A stretch of DNA of 41,232 nt from Caldifarciminota bacterium. Its GTDB lineage: Bacteria; Hydrothermota; Tepidihabitantia; Tepidihabitantales; DTDR01. A program made the translations under genes and the position numbers. The notes under the pieces were generated by a model. That model saw nothing but the letters and a program-made list of their open reading frames with translations. It made no database searches and was not told the origin of the DNA. The stretch lies in assembly GCA_025060715.1 (NCBI GenBank), contig JANXBG010000005.1:1-41232 (forward strand), given 5' to 3'. Each line of letters starts with the position of its first letter. The first letter of the stretch is position 1. Positions 34,887 through 41,232 of the stretch are shown in pieces.

Positions 34887-36767
34887 TTATTCAGGAAATA
34901 ATTCTTTTATAGAGAGAGGTTTTTTTATTCGGTAAATTAAAGCTCCATCATTATATATCATTTCAAACAATTCTGGTTTAGAGTTACAATATTCTTTAGT
35001 AAAAAAAATAGAAGTAGGATAACTTTGTTTTTCGCCGATGTAAAGATATTGAAAATAAGAATTTTGAAAGGCTAATTGATATTCATCTAAAAGAGTAAAA
35101 AGAATGTGAACTGGATAGGCTGGCCGATAAAGAATTGCTGGTATCCAGAGACCAGCATCTCCATAATTAACTAATAAGGGTTCATTTTTAGGAAGATTAG
35201 TTTCTATCCAGTGGAAAGCTTTTAAATCCCTTTTTGTTACTGAAGAATATTGTTGATTAAAAAGATAATGATAAAAGTTTCTACCTAAAAATTCTTCAAC
35301 AATTAATTTTATGGGTGATTTAGATTTAATTTGTTCTCTAGAGAAATCTCTTTTATTGATTTTCCATATAGTTATTGTTAAACAAAATAAAGCACCGTAA
35401 ATTAAAATTATAATTCGCGATTGTTTAATTGTCTCTAATAGATTAAAAAGAGAGGCAATAAGTAAAGCAGTCGGTAGAAAAAGAAAAAGGGCCGTGCGGT
35501 CAGGATAGAATATCACACTGAGATAAGAAGGTTTTAAAAGATTTAAATAGAAAAGAAATAAAGGCACAATTAAAAGTTTTATAACTTCAATTATAAGTTT
35601 TTTTCTTTTAATATTAATGAAAAATCCAATAAAAGTTAAGAAAAATATTGGAGCTCCCAAGGTAAATATCATCATTACGGAAGGCAACAGATAGTTAAAA
35701 TTTATTTTTTGTAAAATAAAAAACCTGTTTATCATTGGTTGCAGAACTAATTCTTGTGCTTGGTTCCAAAGATAGGTATTCCAATTGAAAATAATACGCC
35801 ATTCGTTTAAAGAAACATTAACTTTCTTGAAAATAATTACATAAGGCAAAATTAAAGGAAAACAAATTATTAGCGTTAATAAAGTTTTAATTAAATAAGT
35901 CTTAATAAAAGTAATTTGACGAATTATTTGCCAACCGGTTAAGAAAAACAGAATAAGAATAAAAACAAGGGTCGGCATAAAATGGGTTAAAAATGCCGAA
36001 GAGAGAAAAAGAGAAAGTAAAAGAATATTTATCCAAGAAATTTCTCTTTGGTTAATTTCCTGATAAAAGGGATAGTAAGCAATAAGTAAAAAGAAAAATG
36101 ATAATAAGGAAGGATTTCCTCCCCATTGGAGATATTGTTGTGGGTCTCTCGCTAAGATCGATATGGCAATAGCAGTGATTAACGAAATTTGGGAATTAAA
36201 ATAACATCGTAAAAAAGTATAAAAACCCAAAATAATTAAAAAATGAGAAAAAAGAGCAAGAAAAAAGGTGCTTTTATAAGGAGGGATATTACCTAAGGTT
36301 GACCAAATTGCTGCTAATGTAGGAAATCCTATTCCGTGAGCACCAAATCCTTTCATATCAAAAATTGGCTGGTAACTATCTGGTATCCCTTTACGCAGAA
36401 ATATAAGGGCGCTATTATAAGTATGCATACTCATATCACCACCAGGAGGTACTTCATTAAGGAATGCTGGAAAAAATCTTAAAAACCCTATAATTCCTAG
36501 AATAATTAAATGTTTTATATTTATTAGAATTTTAATTTCTTTTTTGGTTTTTAAAAATATAAGGATGAAAAATAAAAGAGTAGAAAAAATGATCGTTCCC
36601 CAAAGCCAATAGTCCCAAGGTAAAAAATAAAGAGAAAAGAAAGAAATTATCCAATAAGTAAAAGAGGTAGCGATGATGAAAGATAATTGAAGTAAAAAAT
36701 CATCTTTAAAATATTTAGTAAAAATTAAAAAAATACCAGGAAAAAAGATGGAAAGAAAAATAAGCAT
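34887..36767 (-). CDS. Large multi-pass membrane protein, GT-C glycosyltransferase-like
   Basis: This 626-residue protein has about 12 membrane helices and a soluble C terminus (about 490-626). The first large extracytoplasmic loop carries PPGGDMSMHTYNSALIF (Asp111, His115), the acidic/His loop typical of GT-C lipid-linked sugar transferases and related DUF6541-type proteins. The rest of the chain is helical and aromatic. The likely role is transfer of a sugar from a polyprenyl-phosphate donor to an envelope glycan or protein, consistent with the polyprenyl-phosphate-sugar synthase 0.3 kb away. Its stop directly abuts the convergent ROK kinase stop. Specificity unknown. Confidence 0.7.
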   Translation of the reverse strand: MLIFLSIFFPGIFLIFTKYFKDDFLLQLSFIIATSFTYWIISFFSLYFLPWDYWLWGTIIFSTLLFFILIFLKTKKEIKILINIKHLIILGIIGFLRFFPAFLNEVPPGGDMSMHTYNSALIFLRKGIPDSYQPIFDMKGFGAHGIGFPTLAAIWSTLGNIPPYKSTFFLALFSHFLIILGFYTFLRCYFNSQISLITAIAISILARDPQQYLQWGGNPSLLSFFFLLIAYYPFYQEINQREISWINILLLSLFLSSAFLTHFMPTLVFILILFFLTGWQIIRQITFIKTYLIKTLLTLIICFPLILPYVIIFKKVNVSLNEWRIIFNWNTYLWNQAQELVLQPMINRFFILQKINFNYLLPSVMMIFTLGAPIFFLTFIGFFINIKRKKLIIEVIKLLIVPLFLFYLNLLKPSYLSVIFYPDRTALFLFLPTALLIASLFNLLETIKQSRIIILIYGALFCLTITIWKINKRDFSREQIKSKSPIKLIVEEFLGRNFYHYLFNQQYSSVTKRDLKAFHWIETNLPKNEPLLVNYGDAGLWIPAILYRPAYPVHILFTLLDEYQLAFQNSYFQYLYIGEKQSYPTSIFFTKEYCNSKPELFEMIYNDGALIYRIKKPLSIKELFPE

Positions 36768-36809
36768 AATTTAATATAAGAATAAAAATTAAAAAATCAA
36801 TTAAAATCT

Positions 36810-36904
36810 TGGCGGAGGTGGGTAGGAATCGAACCTACCACAAGCCTTTTGGGCTTGCGAGCGGGTTTGAAGCCCGTCAGGCACACCAGCACCCATCCAC
36901 CTCC
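36810..36904 (-). tRNA. selC: tRNA-Sec (anticodon UCA)
   Basis: The minus strand folds into a 95-nt tRNA. It has an 8-bp acceptor stem GGAGGTGG/CCACCTCC, discriminator G and an encoded CCA. The anticodon stem CGGG/CCCG closes loop CTTCAAA with anticodon TCA (complement of 36868-36870). A long variable arm CAAGCC-CAAAA-GGCTTG of 6 bp is present, and the T arm is GTAGG-TTCGATT-CCTAC. The extended acceptor and variable stems and the UCA anticodon are the defining traits of bacterial selenocysteine tRNA. No selA, selB or selD and no recognisable selenoprotein gene occurs in this window. Confidence 0.96.
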
Positions 36905-36911
36905 AAAAACA

Positions 36912-36940
36912 ATTATAGAAAAATTTTAAGTTTAAATCAA
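36912..36940 (-). promoter_or_regulatory. Promoter of tRNA-Sec
   Basis: TTGATT (36935-36940) and TATAAT (36912-36917) on the minus strand are 17 bp apart. Only 7 nt separate the -10 box from the first tRNA base, so the primary transcript should have almost no 5' leader. Confidence 0.65.
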
Positions 36941-37004
36941 TTATTCCCTCTTAACTTATCTTCTCATTTCCTTTCCTTCTATTAAAGGATTATTAATTAT
37001 TAAC

Positions 37005-37032
37005 TTGACAATCTTAAAAATATTGTTATAAT
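37005..37032 (+). promoter_or_regulatory. Promoter of the GT2 glycosyltransferase gene
   Basis: A perfect TTGACA (37005-37010) and perfect TATAAT (37027-37032) are 16 bp apart. The ATG is 5 nt after the -10 box and lacks a ribosome binding site, a leaderless arrangement. Confidence 0.65.
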
Positions 37033-37037
37033 TATTT

Positions 37038-37751
37038 ATGCCCAAAATATTAATTATTTTTCCTACTTATAACGAAGCAGAAAATATTAAAGATATTATT
37101 GATGCGGTTTTAGATATTTCGCCAGATATTGATGTTTTAGTAATAGATGATAATTCACCGGACAAAACCTATGAAATAGTAGAAAATATGGCAAAAGAAA
37201 ATAAAAGGATAAATTTAATAAAAAGGGAACGAAAATTGGGATTAGGTACTGCCTATGTTCTTGGGTTTAAATATGCGATTGAAAAAAATTATGACTATTG
37301 TTTTGAAATGGATGCTGATTTTTCTCATAATCCTAAAGATATTCCCCGATTTTTAGAGTTGATGAATGATTATGATTTGGTGATTGGTTCCCGTTATATT
37401 TCGGGAATTTCCGTAGTTAATTGGCCCTTAAAAAGGTTATTATTAAGTTATTTTGCTAATATCTACGCCCGAATTTTTACCGGTTGTCCAATAAAGGATT
37501 TAACCAGTGGTTTTAAATGTTATAAAGTTTCAGCATTAAAAAAGATTGATTTAAATAAATTAAAAATGGATGGTTATGCCTTCCAAATTGAAATCCACTG
37601 GCATTTTTGGAGAAATAATTTTAAGATAAAAGAGATTCCAATTATCTTTATTGAACGACGCTTGGGAGAAAGCAAAATGTCAAAGAGAATTATTTGGCAG
37701 GCTTTTATCTTTGTCTTGAAGCTCTTCTTCAAGCGCCTTTTCAATCTTTAA
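37038..37751 (+). CDS. GT2 glycosyltransferase, polyprenol-phosphate mannose synthase-like
   Basis: The 237-residue enzyme has the dolichol-phosphate mannose synthase layout without a membrane tail: IIFPTYNEAENI, VIDDNSPDKT (Asp37, Asp38), GLGTAYVLGFKYA, the metal-binding EMDADFSHNP (DAD at 92-94), VIGSRYI, and DLTSGFKCYK. Such enzymes load a sugar, often mannose, onto polyprenyl phosphate for later transfer by GT-C enzymes. A GT-C-like protein is encoded on the other side of tRNA-Sec. The C-terminal 72 nt overlap, in the opposite direction, the end of the GreA-like gene. A leaderless mRNA is predicted. Confidence 0.92.
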   Translation: MPKILIIFPTYNEAENIKDIIDAVLDISPDIDVLVIDDNSPDKTYEIVENMAKENKRINLIKRERKLGLGTAYVLGFKYAIEKNYDYCFEMDADFSHNPKDIPRFLELMNDYDLVIGSRYISGISVVNWPLKRLLLSYFANIYARIFTGCPIKDLTSGFKCYKVSALKKIDLNKLKMDGYAFQIEIHWHFWRNNFKIKEIPIIFIERRLGESKMSKRIIWQAFIFVLKLFFKRLFNL

Positions 37752-39158
37752 AATTTGGTATTTTTCATTATTAAATTCAACAATCTCACCAACTTTTTTG
37801 TTAAGAAATTTTTCACCGAGAGGTGAACAATAAGAAATAATATGTTCTTTATCTTGATAATTAAGAAAACGGATATCAAAAGGACCTAATAATAGATAAT
37901 CCAATTCTCTATCAGTTTTTAATTCTTTTATCTTAATTTTTGTTCCTGGTTCAACAAATTCACCAGTAATTTTAGAAAAATCAATCGGAGCAGAAATTTT
38001 CAATTCTTCACTTAATTGTTTTAACCAATTTAAAAGTCTTTGTCTTTCCTCTTTGGCAATCTTATATTCATAATTTTCACTTAAATCACCGTGGCTTCTT
38101 GCCCGGGCTAAATCTTCAGCATTTTTCTTTAACTTCTCATTTAAAATTTTCAGCTCCTCTTTTGCCTTTTCAATTGCTAATTTAGTATGGTAAAGCACTT
38201 TCCTTTCTTTTTTCTTAAAGAAACATTCTAAAGCATCTTTTTCATTCTGTTTAAAAATAGAGAGGGAAAGGATTCTTTCTTTAATGGTAGTTAAATATTC
38301 CTCTTCAATATTTTCTTCCTCTAAAATTTTAAATACCATCTTTTTTAAAAAAGTAGTATAGCCTTTTCTTTCTTTTAAGGAAAGCAAATGAAGAATCCTT
38401 AATAAAATTTGAGGAATTTTAAACTTTTCTTTTAAAAGATTTAATCTATTTTTTAAAAGATAAACAAATTCATCAATCCTTTCTAAATAAGAATAAAAGA
38501 TATTTTCAACCTCTTCTTCTTTCACCTCTATTTTATTTTTAACCTTTCTTTCGGTCCTTTGGTTTGTTATTTTTTTTGTTTCTTTTAAAGTTTCACATTT
38601 TAAAGAAAAATTATTAAAAACAAAATCTATCGGATACTTCACAATTTTGTTTTCATCTATCTTTTTTAATTCTATCTGGTCAAAAAGAAAATCGTAAGAG
38701 ATTATTTGATAAGGAAAGTTCTGGTAATAGACTATTTTGTTGGGAATGAAATTGTATAAAAAATTTTCTAATCTATTAAAGGCTTTTAAAAAATTATTTA
38801 TATCAGCATAAAAAACTTCTGATTTTTCTAAGAACTTTTTCTCCTCTTCCGTAAGATATATTGATTTTAAAATATTAATAATCTCCTTTTTTGTTTCTTC
38901 TTTTGGTTGTAGTTCAAATATTCTTTTTAAAACTTTTAATAAATCTTCTTTCTTACTTAAAGAATAAAAATGCTCCTGAGCTAATTTTAAAAAGGTTAAT
39001 TTTAAATCTACTTTTGATTTAGGTAAAGAGTCAGATATAGTTAAAACAAATTCACCAGAAAGGTCTATATTTTCACTAAAAATATTTAATAGGAAATTTT
39101 CTAATTCTGAAAAATTCTTCTGCTTTATTAAGTTTTTAATCTCTTCAATTATTTTCAT
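37680..39158 (-). CDS. greA: GreA-type transcript cleavage factor with long N-terminal extension
   Basis: The last 176 residues of this 492-residue product are a complete GreA. A coiled coil from about 317 carries the acidic tip GDLSENYEY (357-365, with Asp358 and Glu361 that reach the RNA polymerase active site). An FKBP-like C domain (about 396-475; PLGEKFLNKKVGEIVEF) follows. GreA rescues backtracked polymerase by stimulating transcript cleavage. The extra 316 residues are helical, rich in Leu, Lys and Glu, without a recognised motif. Similar long GreA forms are known in chlamydiae and spirochaetes. The ATG at 39158 is chosen because the promoter lies just before it; an upstream TTG at 39197 is within the promoter. 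It overlaps the convergent GT2 gene by 72 nt. Confidence 0.9.
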   Translation of the reverse strand: MKIIEEIKNLIKQKNFSELENFLLNIFSENIDLSGEFVLTISDSLPKSKVDLKLTFLKLAQEHFYSLSKKEDLLKVLKRIFELQPKEETKKEIINILKSIYLTEEEKKFLEKSEVFYADINNFLKAFNRLENFLYNFIPNKIVYYQNFPYQIISYDFLFDQIELKKIDENKIVKYPIDFVFNNFSLKCETLKETKKITNQRTERKVKNKIEVKEEEVENIFYSYLERIDEFVYLLKNRLNLLKEKFKIPQILLRILHLLSLKERKGYTTFLKKMVFKILEEENIEEEYLTTIKERILSLSIFKQNEKDALECFFKKKERKVLYHTKLAIEKAKEELKILNEKLKKNAEDLARARSHGDLSENYEYKIAKEERQRLLNWLKQLSEELKISAPIDFSKITGEFVEPGTKIKIKELKTDRELDYLLLGPFDIRFLNYQDKEHIISYCSPLGEKFLNKKVGEIVEFNNEKYQILKIEKALEEELQDKDKSLPNNSL

Positions 39159-39168
39159 TTTAAATAAA

Positions 39169-39197
39169 ATTATATTAATAATTTTTTGATTTATCAA
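39169..39197 (-). promoter_or_regulatory. Promoter of the GreA-like gene
   Basis: TTGATA (39192-39197) and TATAAT (39169-39174) on the minus strand are 17 bp apart. The ATG is 10 nt after the -10 box, leaving a 5' leader of about 2-5 nt and no ribosome binding site. Confidence 0.6.
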
Positions 39198-39320
39198 GAT
39201 TAAATAATATAAAAATCTTCACTGGGATAGATAAGATAGGCATTTTTATTGGGCACCTATTATTTTTTCAAAGGATTTAAGAAGAAACCACTTGAATAGC
39301 AAATAGAAAGGTTAATAAGT

Positions 39321-39408
39321 AAAAAGGCGTTTCTGGGCTTTATCCTTTTTATTGAAGGGATGCCAGGCGAAAGGAGGAAGGAGTGAGAGAAGGAAGCCCA
39401 GAAACGCC
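39321..39408 (-). terminator. Long inverted repeat followed by T-run, probable terminator of the Kelch gene
   Basis: A perfect 15-bp inverted repeat, GGCGTTTCTGGGCTT (39326-39340) and its complement (39394-39408), encloses 53 nt. On the minus strand it begins 7 nt after the Kelch gene stop and is followed by TTTTTA, as in an intrinsic terminator. The loop is unusually large and contains its own shorter pairing (ATCC/GGAT). It is far more GC-rich than its surroundings. It could instead be a structured RNA or a dispersed repeat element. Confidence 0.6.
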
Positions 39409-39415
39409 ATCCTTT

Positions 39416-41232
39416 TTAGTAGAGGATTATTTTCTTTACCTTTTTACCTTCTTGAATAAGGAAATAGACTCCTCTTTCTATTCTTTTTTCTATTCTTTTA
39501 CCTATCGCATTATAGATAGAGATATTCTTCTGTTTTAATTCCCTAAAAGAGATTGTGTTTAGAGAAGTAACTCCCTTTTTCTCTTCTTTTTTCTTTATAG
39601 AATAAATCTCTTGAGGAGGAATAAAAAGCCAGAGTTCTAAGGTTTTGTTCCCTTTTAATGCGTATATCCAGCCATTTGCAAAGACTAAAGAACCGCCGTC
39701 CTTTACTTTCTTATTAAAAGGTTCCGTAGGTATTGGCTCTAAAGCAATCCATTCATTAGTTTCTGTGTTATAAAGATAAAATTCGGTAGTATTATTTCCT
39801 TTAAAGGCATAAATATATTTTTCATTATCGGTGGTTAAGGAAGCACCTGGGCCTACTGTCTTTTTCTTTGTAGCATTGGGTGTGAAGAAGAAAGGCATCG
39901 GTTCTTTTATTTCCCAGGAATCAAGGGCAATATTGTAAAGATAAAATTCATTGCTCTTTCCTTTTAAGAAATAGAGATATTGATTTTGGAAATTAAGTAA
40001 GGCACTTCCTTTTATCGCACCTTTATTAATATTTCCCTTAGGAATATTTTTTAATAAGATAAAGGTATCTTTTTCAATATCATATTTCAGGAATTTATCA
40101 GAACCACCACCAATCGTTAGATAAAGGAATTTACCATTATCATTTTCTAAATAGACAATAGAAGCACCTTCTTTTATTTTGCCAATTGGAATATCTCTTA
40201 ATCTTTCCCATACCTTTGTTTCTAAATCATAGGCATAAAGTTCGTTAGTTTTATTTCCTTTTAAAAGATAGATTTTATTATTACCGCTTGTTAAGGCGCC
40301 ACCTTTTACTCCTTTATTCTTTTCACCTTTTGGAATATCGGTTTCTTTATACCATTTATCTAAGCGAGGATTATATCTGTAAAATTCAAAGGTATTACTT
40401 CCTTTTGTTGCATAGATATAATCATTGATAAAAGTTAAAGCGCCACCAGAACCAATCCGGTAAGGGCTATGTTCTAAAATAGGCATATCTCTTCTTAATA
40501 CCCAACCAGAAAATCCTGGTGGCGGAGTATAAGGTTTTTTGCCACTAAAAGTACCTACCAAGGTATCATTAGCAGGATTTCGGTCATAAATGTTATTAAG
40601 ATATGTTAATACATTAAAATCACCTTCTTCTACCCTAAATGTTGGGAAAGTGATAATTCTTTCTTCATTTTGTCCTAAGGCATAGACGGTATCTTCTTGG
40701 GAATAGATTATTTCATTTTGGCTATTTTTAATATTAAAGGTGATTTTAAAGGTTTCAATATAGTTGGTGTAGTTTTTTACTTTTACTTGTGGTGAGATTA
40801 GGATATCGGTTTCGTATTCGCCAATAGGTTGGATAATTTCAGTTATTCCCACATCTCGGAAGCGTGGTCGGCCACGAAAAGTTCCTAATAAAGTATCATT
40901 AGTTGGATTTCGGTCATAAGGGTTGGTAATATAAGTTATGTTATAAAAAATACCCTCTTCTATTTTGAAAGCAGGAAAAGTGATAATTCTTTCTTCATTT
41001 TGTCCTAAGGCATAGACGGTATCTTCTTGGGAATAGATTATTTCATTTTGGCTATTTTTAATATTAAAGGTGATTTTAAAGGTTTCAATATAGTTGGTGT
41101 AGTTTTTTACTTTTACTTGTGGTGAGATTAGGATATCGGTTTCGTATTCGCCAATAGGTTGGATAATTTCAGTTATTCCCACATCTCGGAAGCGTGGTCG
41201 GCCACGAAAAGTTCCTAATAAAGTATCATTAG
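39416..41232 (-). CDS. Kelch-repeat surface protein with tandem beta domains, truncated at right edge
   Basis: The frame is open to the window edge, so the N terminus lies outside. The visible 605 residues contain two CARDB-like beta domains of 110 residues (GITEIIQPIGEYETDI start; ITFNIKNSQNEIIYSQ). A six-bladed Kelch propeller follows (repeats of YAYDLETKVWERL, LKGNKTNELY type). The end is a type-IX-secretion-like tail (ISIYNAIGKRIEKR, RGVYFLIQEGKKVKKIILY). CARDB domains are adhesion-type modules, so a cell-surface binding role is likely. The propeller keeps the phrase KGN(K/N)T in most blades. The stop is followed by a strong hairpin terminator. Confidence 0.85.
   Translation of the reverse strand, partial: NDTLLGTFRGRPRFRDVGITEIIQPIGEYETDILISPQVKVKNYTNYIETFKITFNIKNSQNEIIYSQEDTVYALGQNEERIITFPAFKIEEGIFYNITYITNPYDRNPTNDTLLGTFRGRPRFRDVGITEIIQPIGEYETDILISPQVKVKNYTNYIETFKITFNIKNSQNEIIYSQEDTVYALGQNEERIITFPTFRVEEGDFNVLTYLNNIYDRNPANDTLVGTFSGKKPYTPPPGFSGWVLRRDMPILEHSPYRIGSGGALTFINDYIYATKGSNTFEFYRYNPRLDKWYKETDIPKGEKNKGVKGGALTSGNNKIYLLKGNKTNELYAYDLETKVWERLRDIPIGKIKEGASIVYLENDNGKFLYLTIGGGSDKFLKYDIEKDTFILLKNIPKGNINKGAIKGSALLNFQNQYLYFLKGKSNEFYLYNIALDSWEIKEPMPFFFTPNATKKKTVGPGASLTTDNEKYIYAFKGNNTTEFYLYNTETNEWIALEPIPTEPFNKKVKDGGSLVFANGWIYALKGNKTLELWLFIPPQEIYSIKKKEEKKGVTSLNTISFRELKQKNISIYNAIGKRIEKRIERGVYFLIQEGKKVKKIILY
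40651..40902. repeat. Tandem repeat unit, copy 1 (identical to 40981-41232)
   Basis: 252 bp identical base for base with the copy 330 bp to the right. It encodes most of a 110-residue CARDB-like domain. Outside this block the two domains differ clearly at both DNA and protein level (TFRVEEGDFNVLTY against AFKIEEGIFYNITY). Confidence 0.97.
40981..41232. repeat. Tandem repeat unit, copy 2, cut by window edge
   Basis: The period is exactly 330 bp (110 codons), in frame with copy 1. Identity runs without a mismatch up to the last base of the window, so the true copy may be longer and further copies may follow. Confidence 0.97.

Overview
The window is about 41 kb of very AT-rich, densely packed bacterial DNA. 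It carries about 36 intact or edge-truncated protein genes, one broken gene and two tRNAs. Signals fit a Gram-negative-type (diderm) anaerobic lineage. Supporting features are beta-barrel-like secreted proteins, lipoproteins with lipobox cysteines, SurA-type periplasmic isomerases, and Kelch proteins ending in type-IX-secretion-like tails. It also has ADP-forming acyl-CoA synthetase, RtcB, a serpin, and a selenocysteine tRNA. The closest fit I can suggest is a candidate-phylum bacterium such as the WOR-3 (Stahlbacteria) group or a relative. This is inference from gene content, not a database match.

Layout. 0-8 kb, minus strand: a disrupted DNA methyltransferase, a DUF192 protein, glyS and a CvpA-like protein form an overlapping string. 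They are followed by a small barrel-like protein, a small membrane protein, and an rtcB-uvrC operon. 8-9.4 kb, plus strand: an arginase-family (agmatinase-like) gene is followed by two tiny Cys-rich paralogues whose tails carry opposite charge. 9.4-17.6 kb, plus strand: a six-gene operon encodes two parvulin-type isomerases, three secreted or membrane propeller-like proteins (the third ending in what looks like a dead histidine-kinase ATPase domain), and a sigma-54 response regulator. 17.6-21.6 kb: an acetyl-CoA hydrolase/transferase fused to a GNAT acetyltransferase is co-translated with an ADP-forming acyl-CoA synthetase. 21.6-22.2 kb is non-coding or decayed, followed by a Bor-like lipoprotein and a serpin.

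23.8-29.3 kb, minus strand: six overlapping genes begin with poly-gamma-glutamate synthase PgsB, PgsC and a PgsW-like protein. They continue into a periplasmic protein, a barrel-like protein and an LVIVD-repeat lipoprotein, so this looks like a polymer synthesis and envelope/export operon. 29.4-34.9 kb, plus strand: a Kelch protein, tRNA-Gly(CCC), then an overlapping five-gene string (LPP20-like protein, radical SAM protein, small membrane protein, alternative GlmU-type enzyme, ROK sugar kinase). 34.9-41.2 kb: a large GT-C-like membrane protein, tRNA-Sec, a dolichol-phosphate-mannose-synthase-like GT2, an N-terminally extended GreA, and an edge-truncated Kelch protein containing an exact 252-bp tandem repeat that runs to the window edge.

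Promoters are readable by eye. A TTGAcA - 16/17 bp - TATAaT pattern recurs upstream of transcription units. Some transcripts carry a strong GGAGG site. Several others (agmatinase, CoA-transferase, pgsB, GT2, greA) have the -10 box only 5-10 nt before the ATG and no ribosome binding site, so they are predicted to be leaderless or nearly so.
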